Shown here in pieces: positions 1 to 7,718 of a stretch of DNA of 22,724 nucleotides. A program made the translations under genes and the position numbers. Under the pieces are notes generated by a model. That model was not told the DNA's origin and did no database searches. It was given only the letters and a program-made list of their open reading frames with translations. Each line of letters starts with the position of its first letter. Position 1 is the stretch's first letter. Source of the DNA: JBBQNY01 sp038330365 (GTDB lineage: Bacteria; Pseudomonadota; Gammaproteobacteria; Xanthomonadales; Ahniellaceae); assembly GCA_038330365.1 (NCBI GenBank), contig JBBQNY010000036.1, forward strand, positions 1 to 22,724, written 5' to 3'.

Positions 1-581
1 TTCACCAGGCGCTTGGTGAGATGACCGCGTGCGCCCTCCGCGAGTACCGTCACCCTGGCGTGGATGTCGATGCCCTGCGTGTACTCGGGCTTGTGCCCGC
101 CGTCCTTCGCGACGCCCATGTCACCGATGGCGACACCCAGCACGCGCCCGTCTTCGCCGTGGAGCAGGTCGGCGGCCGCAAAGCCCGGATAAATCTCGAC
201 ACCAAGCGCCTCTGCCTGCGGTGCGAGCCATGCGCACATCGCGCCGAGCGAGACGATGAAATTGCCCTCGTTGCGCATCTGCGGGGGCACCGGAACGCTG
301 CGGCCTCCGGTCTTCGTCAGGAACCAGAACTCGTCTTCTTTCGCGGGCACACAGATGGGAGGCGGCGCATCGCGCCAGCCGGGAAGCAGATCGTCGAGCG
401 GCTCGGGCTCGATCACTGCACCCGAAAGAATCTGCGCACCGATCGTCGACGACTTCTCGATGACGCATACGGAGAGTTCAGCGTTGACCTGCTTGAGACG
501 GATGGCGCAGGCCAGTCCCGCGGGTCCCGCCCCGACGATCACGACGTCGTATTCCATGGATTCGCGCGCGGCTTCGCTCAT
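1..581 (-). CDS. Electron transfer flavoprotein-ubiquinone oxidoreductase, N-terminal part (cut by window edge)
   Basis: The 193 visible codons read as the FAD-binding N-terminus of ETF-QO, the inner-membrane enzyme that passes electrons from electron transfer flavoprotein to ubiquinone during fatty-acid and amino-acid oxidation. The dinucleotide-binding motif VVIVGAGPAGLACAIRL lies at residues 13-29. The stretch IEKSSTIGAQILSGAVIEP and the later YTQGIDIHARVTVLAEGARG are characteristic of the family. The gene runs off position 1, so the quinone-binding and 4Fe-4S C-terminal parts are not seen. The start at 581 is chosen because GAGGA precedes that ATG by about 7 bases; an internal ATG (residue 9) is a weaker alternative. 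It lies 158 bp downstream of the MFS gene on the same strand, with a REP-like palindrome between them, so it is probably a separate unit. Confidence 0.93.
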   Translation of the reverse strand, partial: MSEAARESMEYDVVIVGAGPAGLACAIRLKQVNAELSVCVIEKSSTIGAQILSGAVIEPEPLDDLLPGWRDAPPPICVPAKEDEFWFLTKTGGRSVPVPPQMRNEGNFIVSLGAMCAWLAPQAEALGVEIYPGFAAADLLHGEDGRVLGVAIGDMGVAKDGGHKPEYTQGIDIHARVTVLAEGARGHLTKRLV

Positions 582-687
582 TCGGATTCCTCGTGAACAA
601 CGATCACATTGCGATTGTAGGTGCGCCGCGCGCATCTGCAGCTGGCGACGCCAGTCGCGACGGCGGCACGCTTCGATCGTGTCATGA

Positions 688-714
688 CGCCATCGCGCGC
701 AATGGCGCTCCTAC
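688..714 (-). repeat. REP-like palindrome, single copy
   Basis: This 27-bp unit, read on the minus strand, begins GTAGGAGCGC and ends GCGCGATGGCG. It matches the paired copies at 8989-9015 and 9055-9081 except in the four central bases. It lies in the gap between the MFS stop and the ETF-QO start. A degenerate opposite-facing partner may begin near 617 (GTAGGTGCGCC), which would make a decayed inverted pair. The role is unknown; REP units of this kind often sit between genes and can stabilise or terminate transcripts. Confidence 0.7.
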
Positions 715-739
715 AGGGCTGTCGCGGCGACAGCAGCAC

Positions 740-1963
740 TCAGGCCCGGGCTTCGTGGGATTCGGGCAGGCGCCAGAGCAGCCAGGCCGCCACGCTGCTC
801 GCAGACAGACCGAAAAGGAAGGCTGCGTCGGGCGTGTACGCCTGCCACAAACGGCCCGCAAGCCAGCCGCCGGGAAGCGCGACCAGAGCGATCGCGGCGT
901 AGTAGGCACCCATCGCCGTGGCGCGCAGATGCCGGGGAGCAAGATCCGCGATCAGTGCGCGCTGGACCGCCTCGGTCACCGCGATGCCGGCACCCAGCAG
1001 CGCAAACGCGATCACCCACGCAAACGTCGCGTGCAGCATCATCGCCGCGCAAGCCGAGGCGAACAGCGCGTACCCGACGAGCAGTAGCGGCTTGCGACCG
1101 AACGTGTCCGACAGTCGTCCCGCCGGCCACGCCACGAGTGTGCCCGCAGCATTGAACAGCACGTAGAACGCCAGGGTGTCGCGATCGCCGAGGCCGCGCG
1201 CACTGGCCGCGAGCACGAAAAAGGCGACACCGAACTGGCCGAAGGCGAACAGGGCGCACGCGAAGATCGCGCGCAGGAGTGCCGGCGGCAGATCACGAAA
1301 GCGCGCGCGTGGCGGCGCCGGCTCGATCGACACGGCGCCGGCACCCACAGCGTTGGTTGCCGTCGGTGCTGCCGCCGTGGCGTTGCGCCGACGTTCGCGC
1401 AGGAACAGGGTCAAGACCACGCCGATCGCCGCCGGTCCAAGCGCGATCGCGAAGATCTGCCGATACTCGAAATACGCCACCAGCCACCACACGAGGATCG
1501 CGCCGACCAGCGCACCCGCGGCATCGAATGCCTGCTGGAAGCCGAACGAGCGACCGACCCACGCGGGATCGGCCTCCTCGACGATAAGCGCATCACGCGG
1601 CGCTGATCGGAGGCCCTTGCCGATGCGCTCGGTCAGCCGCGCCAGCAACACCAGTGGCCAGCTTGTCGCCAGCACGAACAGCACCCGTGTCAGCGTGGAC
1701 AAGGCATAACCCGAAGTCACGAATGCGCGCCGGTGTCCGCTGCGGTCGGACCAGCGGCCTGCGAAACCCTTGATCAATGCCGCGAAGGATTCAGCGCCCC
1801 CTTCGACAATGCCGACGATGGAGGGCGTCGCCCGCAACACACCGACCAGGAACAGGGGCAGCAGGGGCAGAACCATGTGACTGGAGACATCGGTGAAGAA
1901 GCTCGTGCCTGCGAGCAGCCACAGATTGCGTCCCGGCCTGAAGCGCGTGGGAGTCGCGTTCAA
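740..1963 (-). CDS. MFS transporter at the end of the MCE operon
   Basis: A 407-residue major facilitator superfamily protein with about twelve hydrophobic segments. The loop 2-3 motif GRWSDRSGHRR is at residues 70-80, and a second-half equivalent GRLSDTFGRK appears near residue 285. The segment ERIGKGLRSAPRDALI (112-127) is typical of a proteobacterial MFS subfamily whose substrate I cannot name. Translation appears to start at TTG (1961-1963), overlapping the TGA of the upstream lipoprotein gene as TTGA; the next in-frame ATG lies inside the first membrane segment, so the non-ATG start is favoured. Its position as last gene of a lipid-transport operon suggests an envelope- or lipid-related substrate, but nothing in the sequence proves that. 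Confidence 0.88.
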   Translation of the reverse strand: MNATPTRFRPGRNLWLLAGTSFFTDVSSHMVLPLLPLFLVGVLRATPSIVGIVEGGAESFAALIKGFAGRWSDRSGHRRAFVTSGYALSTLTRVLFVLATSWPLVLLARLTERIGKGLRSAPRDALIVEEADPAWVGRSFGFQQAFDAAGALVGAILVWWLVAYFEYRQIFAIALGPAAIGVVLTLFLRERRRNATAAAPTATNAVGAGAVSIEPAPPRARFRDLPPALLRAIFACALFAFGQFGVAFFVLAASARGLGDRDTLAFYVLFNAAGTLVAWPAGRLSDTFGRKPLLLVGYALFASACAAMMLHATFAWVIAFALLGAGIAVTEAVQRALIADLAPRHLRATAMGAYYAAIALVALPGGWLAGRLWQAYTPDAAFLFGLSASSVAAWLLWRLPESHEARA

Positions 1964-2646
1964 CGCGGACGCGGGTACGCGGCCTGCCAGTTCGCCTCGC
2001 CCGTCACCAGTGCCCAGTCCACCACTTCGGGGATCAGGACCTCGACGCCGCGATCAAAGGCTTCGACCACCGCCGGCAAGTCGCGCCCCGACGAGCGTAT
2101 GCGCTGCTCGAAAACGCGCGCCGCCAGCACGCGCGAGGTCGGGTAGTGGATCAGCTTGGCGCTGTAGACGATATGGGCCTGTACTTCGCCCGTGGGCGGA
2201 TAGATCGCCTCGAACGAACGCAATTCACCGGTCAGCGCGAGATCGCCGCCCACGCTCGAGCTCAGGCGACCGACGCCGATGATGCGCTTCGAGCGCTCGA
2301 ATCCCTGCAGCAGCAGGGCCTGGAACAGCTCGGGCCCGCGATCGGTCCAGCGTGCGTTTTCGAACACGCCGAACGCGCTGTCGCCCGGCTTCAACACGAT
2401 GCGCTGCGTGGATACAGGATCGGGAGCCGTCGGCAGGTCGATGAGCAATTGCCACTTCACGACGGGACCTTCCTGCACCGGCGCATCCAGCGTCAGTCCG
2501 TAGACGGCGAACTCCTTCTTGACGCCGAGCGACAGGCACGCCGTGAGCAGGAGCATCATGGCGAGAGCAGCCGCGGCCATGCGCAAGGCAGCCGAGCCCG
2601 CGCGACGACGTGCAGCGGCAACGGCATTGGGGATGACGGAATTCAT
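1960..2646 (-). CDS. ABC transporter auxiliary lipoprotein, PqiC/YmbA type (MCE cluster 1)
   Basis: A 228-residue lipoprotein of the ABC-type transport auxiliary component family, the outer-membrane partner of MCE transporters such as PqiABC. A hydrophobic signal ends in the lipobox LTAC with the lipidated Cys at 37. The mature part begins with the usual YGLTLDAP-like strand and carries the conserved stretch FENARWTDRGPELFQALLLQGFERS, matching the arrangement in which the domain ends with a two-layer alpha/beta fold. ATGA overlaps join it to the MCE gene upstream and a TTGA overlap joins it to the MFS gene downstream, so it is almost certainly co-transcribed. It likely anchors the periplasmic MCE assembly to the outer membrane. 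Confidence 0.88.
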   Translation of the reverse strand: MNSVIPNAVAAARRRAGSAALRMAAAALAMMLLLTACLSLGVKKEFAVYGLTLDAPVQEGPVVKWQLLIDLPTAPDPVSTQRIVLKPGDSAFGVFENARWTDRGPELFQALLLQGFERSKRIIGVGRLSSSVGGDLALTGELRSFEAIYPPTGEVQAHIVYSAKLIHYPTSRVLAARVFEQRIRSSGRDLPAVVEAFDRGVEVLIPEVVDWALVTGEANWQAAYPRPR

Positions 2647-3611
2647 CGCGCGGGGTACTCCCTCGGTTGGTCCTGACCCAGGATGAATTCCTTGGGGTTG
2701 TCGCGGATCTGCTCCGACAACTCGGAGAGTTTGCGCAACGTGTTGCGCAACTCGACCAGTGTCGGCCCCAGCTGGGCAAGCCCCTGGTTGCTGAAGGTAC
2801 TGACCGCGTCCCGATTCTCCTCGACCACGCCGTAGGCGCTGTCGGTCAGTCGTTTGGCCGAATCGATGGAGGCCCGCGCCGACACCAGCAGCGCGCGCGC
2901 CTCGTTGTCGAGCAGTCCTTCCATGGCAGCCGAGGCGCCCTCGAGGCGCGCCACCATGCGCTCGGTCTCCGCCAGGGTGTTCTTGAGTGCGGCGCTGGCC
3001 TCGCTGAGATTGGCGATCGCGTTGCCGATGCCCTCGCGGTTCTCGGCCACGACGCTGGTTACTTTCTCGATGTGGTCGAGGGTTGCCTCGAGCTTCGACA
3101 GGTTGCGTGCATTGAGCAGTTTCGAGAGCCGCACCAGCATGTCGTTGACGCTGGTGACGATGTCCTCGCTGCTGCTGAGCAGCTTCTGCAGCGCGGATAC
3201 GTCGGCGATGATCTTGGCGTAGTCCTCACCGGGTTCAGGCAGCAGGTCGCGACTTGATGGCTTGCCGGCGGTGAGCTGGATGAAGGCGACGCCGGTCAGC
3301 CCCGCGAACGCGAGCTTGGCGACGGTGTCGACCTTCACCGGTGTCGCCGGATCGACGCGGATGCGTGCGACCACGCGGCGAGGATCCTCCGGGTCCAGGA
3401 ACAGTTTCTGCACCTGGCCTACGGTGATGCCGCTGTACTGCACGAGACCGCCACTGGAGAGTCCGGTGACGGCCTCACGGAAGATGACGTCGTACACCTT
3501 GCGGTCGCGATCGCTGCGGCTCGCACCCAGCCACAGGGCGAACAGCAGCGCGAGGCCGACGAAGGCGACGGTGAAGGCTCCGATGAGCACATGGTTGGCG
3601 CGGGTTTCCAT
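2643..3611 (-). CDS. MlaD-like MCE-domain protein (MCE cluster 1)
   Basis: A 322-residue inner-membrane-anchored periplasmic protein. One membrane helix spans about residues 9-29, followed by a single MCE domain (about 39-117, including YDVIFREAVTGLSSGG and GITVGQV). A long helical, Leu/Ala-rich region (about 140-310) would form the extended barrel or needle seen in longer MCE proteins. Such proteins bind and pass phospholipids between membranes. Translation could open 25 codons further upstream (MLRRHAF), but METRANHVLIGAF is the family's usual N-terminus and AGAGG lies 6 bases before this ATG. Notably, that Shine-Dalgarno falls inside the terminal repeat of the adjacent MITE-like element, and the extra upstream codons would be element sequence. 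Confidence 0.9.
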   Translation of the reverse strand: METRANHVLIGAFTVAFVGLALLFALWLGASRSDRDRKVYDVIFREAVTGLSSGGLVQYSGITVGQVQKLFLDPEDPRRVVARIRVDPATPVKVDTVAKLAFAGLTGVAFIQLTAGKPSSRDLLPEPGEDYAKIIADVSALQKLLSSSEDIVTSVNDMLVRLSKLLNARNLSKLEATLDHIEKVTSVVAENREGIGNAIANLSEASAALKNTLAETERMVARLEGASAAMEGLLDNEARALLVSARASIDSAKRLTDSAYGVVEENRDAVSTFSNQGLAQLGPTLVELRNTLRKLSELSEQIRDNPKEFILGQDQPREYPAR

Positions 3612-3614
3612 TAA

Positions 3615-3898
3615 GAGCCTCTGATCGAAGTCACGCCGGCGTCGCCGCTTCATCTGCGCGCCGGTGAAGGCGTGGCGGCGAAGCAATGCTCATTGCATGG
3701 CGCGCCGTCGCAACACTGACCGGTGTGCAGACCAAGCGACCCGCAAGATGACTCACTTCAATTGATTGGGTGATGTCCAGTAAGCCTCCTGACACGCGTC
3801 CGCATCCTGCCCGGGCCGTCAGCGCGCGCGGCGACGCGCCCACCTGGCTGCGAGTTATCTGGCCATCATGCCGCCGACGTGACATTGATCAGAGGTTC
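3615..3898. mobile_element. MITE-like element B, 284 bp, with 27-bp inverted repeats
   Basis: The ends at 3615-3641 and 3872-3898 are inverted repeats matching at 23 of 27 positions, with outer core CCTCTGATC and inner end CGGCG. Interior minus-strand sequence from about 3773 down to 3641 aligns with plus-strand 22213-22350 (element A), roughly 70% by eye. Shared runs include TCTGCACACCGGTC and AATGAGCATTG. There is no credible coding content. Flanking tetramers are TTAA (3611-3614) and CTCA (3899-3902); these could be a decayed YTAR-type target duplication, but they do not match. The element separates the ATPase and MCE-protein genes of one operon, abutting both the stop and the start codon. 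Confidence 0.72.
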
Positions 3899-3899
3899 C

Positions 3900-4733
3900 T
3901 CAGATTTCCGGAGTGCGGCGTTGGTGCGATTTCAGCGCAGCACGTGCGCGCGGACCGTGAAAGTATTCCTGGATCCAGGGATGCGGATTGGCGACGACTT
4001 CCGGCAGCGGCGCATTCACCAGCACCCGTTGCTCGGCAAGTACCGCCACACGGTCGCAGATCGTGAACAGCGTATCCAGATCGTGGGTGATCAGGAACAC
4101 CGTGAAGTCGAGCGCATCGCGCAGGGTCAGGATCAGCTCATCGAATTGCGCCGCCCCGACTGGATCGAGTCCCGCGGTCGGTTCGTCGAGAAACAGGATG
4201 TCGGGATCGAGCGCCAGCGCCCGTGCCAGACCCGCGCGCTTCTTCATGCCGCCGGAGAGCTGCGAGGGCAATTTGTGCGCGGCGTTGGCCGGTAGACCCG
4301 ACAGGCCGATTTTCAGCCGTGCGATCTCGGCACGCACGTCGGCGGGCAGATCGAAGTGCTGACGCAGCGCGACCTCGACGTTTTCTGCGACGTCCAGCGA
4401 GGAGAACAGGGCGCCTTCCTGGAAAAGGACACCGGTGTGCCGCTCGATGGCCGCGCGATCCGCGTCCGAGCCATGGGGATCGAATCCGAGCACGCGCACC
4501 GAGCCGGCGTCGGGCCGCCTGAGCCCCAGCACCGACCGCATGAGCACCGACTTGCCGGTGCCCGAGCCACCCACGACACCAAGGATTTCGCCGCGCCGGA
4601 CCGTGAGATCGAGGTTCTGGTGCACGACTTGGGTGCCGAAGCGGTTGTCGAGTCCGCGCACCTCGATCACGGTGTCGGCGACGGACGACGCGTCAGCTGC
4701 GCCATCCGCGGCGCCTGTCTCGACCGCGTTCAC
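3900..4733 (-). CDS. MlaF-like lipid ABC transporter ATPase (MCE cluster 1)
   Basis: A 277-residue ABC ATPase powering the MCE transporter. Walker A GGSGTGKS is at residues 55-62, the Q-loop stretch FQEGALFSSLDVAENV begins at 104 and is typical of MlaF/Ttg2A-type ATPases, the signature LSGGM is at 159-163, Walker B ILFLDEP at 179-185 and the switch His at 217. The predicted start is GTG, overlapping the permease stop codon as GTGA, so the two are translationally coupled. All catalytic residues are present. The stop codon lies immediately against MITE-like element B. Confidence 0.93.
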   Translation of the reverse strand: MNAVETGAADGAADASSVADTVIEVRGLDNRFGTQVVHQNLDLTVRRGEILGVVGGSGTGKSVLMRSVLGLRRPDAGSVRVLGFDPHGSDADRAAIERHTGVLFQEGALFSSLDVAENVEVALRQHFDLPADVRAEIARLKIGLSGLPANAAHKLPSQLSGGMKKRAGLARALALDPDILFLDEPTAGLDPVGAAQFDELILTLRDALDFTVFLITHDLDTLFTICDRVAVLAEQRVLVNAPLPEVVANPHPWIQEYFHGPRARAALKSHQRRTPEI

Positions 4734-5869
4734 AGTTCGAGTTCCATGAACGCCACCGCGAAGATGGCATCGACCAGGATCACCAGGAAGATCGATTGCA
4801 CGACGCTGGAGGTCGTGCGTGCCCCGACCGACTCGGCGCTGCCCGAAACCTTGAATCCCTCGAGACAGCCGACCAGCGAGATCAGGAGTGCGAACACCGG
4901 CGCCTTGACCATGCCAATCCAGAAGTGCCGGGGCGGAATCGATTCCTGCAGGCGCGTGGTGTAGAGCACCGGCGAGATGTCCAGTGAAGTCGCACCGACT
5001 ACAAGACCGCCGATGATGCCGGCCATCATCGCGACGAAGGTCAGGATCGGGAGCGCCACCAGCATCGCGGCCAGGCGCGGCAGGACCAGCACTTCGACCG
5101 GATCAAGTCCGATGGTCTGCATGGCGTCGACTTCCTCGCGGTTCTTCATGGCACCGATCTGCGCCGTGAACGCGCTGCCGGAACGGCCCGCGACCAGGAT
5201 CGCGGCCAGCAGCACGCCGAACTCGCGCAGGAAGGCGAAGCCGATGAGATCCACCGTGTAGAGCGCCGCTCCGAATTGCTGCAGCACTGTGGCGCCGAGA
5301 TACGCGACCACGGCGCCGACCAGAAAGCTCAGCAGTGCCACGATCGGAACCGCATTGAGCCCGGTCTGCTCAAGATGATGCACCACCGACGTCAGTCGCC
5401 AGCGCGCGGGTCGCGGCAGCACCCGCAGCCAGGTCACGATCACGAGACCCAGGAACCCGAGCAGCTGCCGGAACTGCTGACCGATGCCGATGACCGCCTC
5501 GCCAATGCGCGCCAGCAACGCAACGAGGCCCCCGGGCGAATCAGCCGGCTCGGCGCGTTCCCGCAGTGCGAGCGCCACGCGCTGCAGCAGCGCCTGGCGC
5601 TGGGGCGTGAGACCTTCGATGTGATCCAGATCGGGCGCGCCGTCTCCGCGCCGGGGCAATTGATCGAGCAGCAGCATGGCGCCGGTGGAATCGAGCGCGT
5701 CGATGCCAACCGCGTCGAGCGCGTCCACCGCCGCAGGGGCGCCCGGAAGCAGGCCTCCTTCCAGTTGCCGCGCATGCGCGAGCGTCCAGTTGCCGCTGGC
5801 GACAGCCACCGCACGCTCTCCGCGACGCTCGATGGCAAGACGCGGCGGCAGCGTGGTGGTTTCGATCAT
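4730..5869 (-). CDS. STAS-MlaE fusion lipid ABC permease (MCE cluster 1)
   Basis: A 379-residue inner-membrane permease. About the first 100 residues form a STAS-like domain whose conserved loop reads GIDALDSTG, with Ser61-Thr62 at the phosphorylation position of anti-sigma antagonists. The remainder (about 130-379) is an MlaE permease with typical motifs LREFGVLLAAILVAGRSGSAFTAQIGAMK and EEVDAMQTIGLDPVEVLVLPR. In the E. coli Mla system the STAS subunit MlaB is a separate protein; here it is fused. The start MIETTTLPP is chosen by domain content; frame remains open far upstream but that sequence overlaps the divergent gene. It is the first gene of the minus-strand operon, 132 bp from the divergent ThrE-like gene. 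Confidence 0.9.
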   Translation of the reverse strand: MIETTTLPPRLAIERRGERAVAVASGNWTLAHARQLEGGLLPGAPAAVDALDAVGIDALDSTGAMLLLDQLPRRGDGAPDLDHIEGLTPQRQALLQRVALALRERAEPADSPGGLVALLARIGEAVIGIGQQFRQLLGFLGLVIVTWLRVLPRPARWRLTSVVHHLEQTGLNAVPIVALLSFLVGAVVAYLGATVLQQFGAALYTVDLIGFAFLREFGVLLAAILVAGRSGSAFTAQIGAMKNREEVDAMQTIGLDPVEVLVLPRLAAMLVALPILTFVAMMAGIIGGLVVGATSLDISPVLYTTRLQESIPPRHFWIGMVKAPVFALLISLVGCLEGFKVSGSAESVGARTTSSVVQSIFLVILVDAIFAVAFMELEL

Positions 5870-6001
5870 CGCGCCAAGGCTAGCATCGTGCCGCGTGCGT
5901 TCGACGCTGTCCGGCCACGGTATGCGCCCCTTCCACAACGTCGGCCCACCCGGGGCGTTACTCTTGCGACCCCTCGCACAACGCACAGGATCACGATTCG
6001 C

Positions 6002-7306
6002 ATGGCGCCCGACCCCGCCACTACCGCGCCGACGCTCAGCCCGCAGTCGGATCCGGATCTCGCCGTATTCGATATCCGCGTGCGGTTCGTGACCGAGCTG
6101 GCCAAGCAGTTGCATGCCTACGGCACTTCCGCGCTCCGCCTCGAGGGTGCGATTGGCATGGTCTGCCGGCGTCTGGATCTTGCCTGCGACATCTGGTCGA
6201 GTCCGACCGGCATGATTCTCTCGTTCCACCGCGGGCGCGACAAAGACCCCGTGACCGAGGCCCCGCTGCAGTTTCCCGAGCGGACCCTGATCATCCGGCT
6301 CGAGCCCGGCGGCACTGATCTTGGGTGCCTTGCGGCTGCGGATGAGATTGGCGAAGAAGTCATTGCCGGCCGGCTCTCGCCGGAGGAAGGGTACGTCCGG
6401 CTGCGAGACCTGGCGCGCAACACACCCGTGCTTCCCCGGTGGGCCTACGCACTCACGTTCGCGCCAGCCGGCGCCGCGGTGGCGGCGCTCCTGAGTGGCG
6501 GCTGGGCAGAGATCGCGGCGTCCGGTGGCATCGGCATGTTGACGGGCGTCATCTGGTGGTATTCCCAACGCAGTCGCAACCTGATGGTCGCGTTCGAGGC
6601 GCTCGCCGCCTTCTTCGCGGCCCTGATCGCCACGATTCTGCATGTTCTGGTCACGCCATTGGCCATGACGTCGGTCCTGGTGGCGAGCCTGATCGTGCTC
6701 ATGCCGGGAATGAGTCTGACCACGGCAGTCACGGAAATCGCCACCCAGCACCTGAGTTCAGGGACGGCCCGTTTTGCCGGGGCCGTGGTCACGCTGGTGA
6801 AGCTGGCTTTTGGCACAGCCGCAGGAATCGCCGGGGCTCAGTTACTGGTGGGACCGGGACTTGAGTCGGTGGCAATCGAGGTGGCGCCAGCGTGGGTGGA
6901 TCCGCTGGCATTGCTGATCGCATCGGCGGTTTTCGGCATGCAGTTCAAAACCGCCTGGCGCGACCTGCCACTGGTGATGGCCGCGGCCATGATGGGCTTT
7001 GTCGTAACCCGATTTGCCGGACAGTGGTTCGGCACTGGATCAGGCGTGTTTCTGGCGGGACTCACGGTGGGTTGTACCGCGAATATCTACGCCCGCTGGC
7101 GACGCCGTTCGGGGGCACTGATCCGGGTCCCGGGAATCATTCTGTCCGTACCCGGCAGCGTGGGTTTCAAGACGCTGATTCTCGTATTCGGCGGCAATCT
7201 CATGAGCGGTATCGAAACCGCGGCCTCCCTGACCATGTTGCTGGCTGCGCTGGTGGCCGGATTGCTGTTTGGAAATCTGCTGGTGCCGCCGCGCCGCTTT
7301 CTCTAA
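6002..7306 (+). CDS. ThrE-like threonine/serine exporter family protein
   Basis: A 434-residue membrane protein with the two-part organisation of the ThrE family: a DUF1212-like N-terminal half and a C-terminal integral-membrane half (DUF3815-like). The soluble start contains AKQLHAYGTSALRLEGAI and the middle carries MPGMSLTTAVTEIATQHLSSGTARFAG, the family's most conserved stretch. VPGSVGFKTLI near the end matches the second-half signature. Fused forms of this size export threonine and serine in actinobacteria; substrate here is inferred from family only. The start at 6002 follows AGGA by about 11 bases; the frame is open further upstream but that region is the divergent intergenic space and the antisense of the permease gene. 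It ends at a strong hairpin. Confidence 0.88.
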   Translation: MAPDPATTAPTLSPQSDPDLAVFDIRVRFVTELAKQLHAYGTSALRLEGAIGMVCRRLDLACDIWSSPTGMILSFHRGRDKDPVTEAPLQFPERTLIIRLEPGGTDLGCLAAADEIGEEVIAGRLSPEEGYVRLRDLARNTPVLPRWAYALTFAPAGAAVAALLSGGWAEIAASGGIGMLTGVIWWYSQRSRNLMVAFEALAAFFAALIATILHVLVTPLAMTSVLVASLIVLMPGMSLTTAVTEIATQHLSSGTARFAGAVVTLVKLAFGTAAGIAGAQLLVGPGLESVAIEVAPAWVDPLALLIASAVFGMQFKTAWRDLPLVMAAAMMGFVVTRFAGQWFGTGSGVFLAGLTVGCTANIYARWRRRSGALIRVPGIILSVPGSVGFKTLILVFGGNLMSGIETAASLTMLLAALVAGLLFGNLLVPPRRFL

Positions 7307-7333
7307 ACAAGCATCGACGCGGGTAGTCGAAGC

Positions 7334-7367
7334 GCCCGGAATGCCGTAAATTCCGGCATTCCAGGGC
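7334..7367. terminator. Bidirectional terminator hairpin between ThrE-like and H-NS genes
   Basis: A perfect 9-bp stem, GGAATGCCG (7338-7346) and CGGCATTCC (7354-7362), encloses a 7-base AT-rich loop. A further GCCC/GGGC pairing (7334-7337 with 7364-7367) extends it past one bulged A. It lies between the stop codons of two convergent genes. No long T-tract follows on either side, so it may work as a bidirectional or Rho-assisted terminator. Confidence 0.75.
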
Positions 7368-7379
7368 TTCTGTATTGAA

Positions 7380-7718
7380 TCACCCGATCAGGAGATCGGA
7401 TTCCTGCTTGCCGCCTGTCAGTGCCGCCTGGAACCAGCGTGGGCGCTTGCCGCGGCCCGTCCAGGTCTGGGTTGAATCGGCCGGATTGCAGTATTTGGGC
7501 TTGACGATCGTTTTCGGCTTGCCGCTGGCGGTCTTGCCGCGGGTGGCACCGAACAACTCGTCGAACGTGAAACCCTCGTTCTTGATGACATCCATGACCT
7601 TTGCACGCACTTCGCTGCGACGATTGCGCTGCAGTGCGCCCATGCGCTCCCGGGCCTTTTCCATGACAGCCTCGAGTTCGGCGTGGGACATATTCTCAAG
7701 ATCGCGATCGATTGCCAT
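7380..7718 (-). CDS. H-NS family nucleoid-associated DNA-binding protein
   Basis: A 112-residue H-NS-type protein. Residues 1-50 form a charged helical oligomerisation region (NMSHAELEAVMEKARERMGALQ). A basic linker follows, then the C-terminal DNA-binding domain YCNPADSTQTWTGRGKRPRW, with the AT-hook-like core TWTGRGKRPRW at 85-95. Such proteins bind AT-rich DNA and silence horizontally acquired genes. The start MAIDRDLENMSH follows a GGAG about 11 bases upstream; a GTG 22 codons further upstream is unlikely because it would add residues unlike the family. It converges on the ThrE-like gene. The upstream region is unusually AT-rich for this window, consistent with autoregulation. Confidence 0.93.
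   Translation of the reverse strand: MAIDRDLENMSHAELEAVMEKARERMGALQRNRRSEVRAKVMDVIKNEGFTFDELFGATRGKTASGKPKTIVKPKYCNPADSTQTWTGRGKRPRWFQAALTGGKQESDLLIG

Noticed and set aside
3631..3885. An 84-residue minus-strand frame (MSRRRHDGQ...) inside element B
   Set aside because: It spans the element including both inverted ends; the related element A has compensating indels and no matching protein, and a similar MSRRRH start at element C arises from the shared terminal repeat.
5276..6001. Long upstream extension of the ThrE-like frame
   Set aside because: It is antisense to the STAS-MlaE gene; family similarity begins only after the ATG at 6002.
5870..6751. Long upstream extension of the STAS-MlaE frame
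   Set aside because: It is antisense to the ThrE-like gene and lacks any domain; the STAS domain begins just after 5869.
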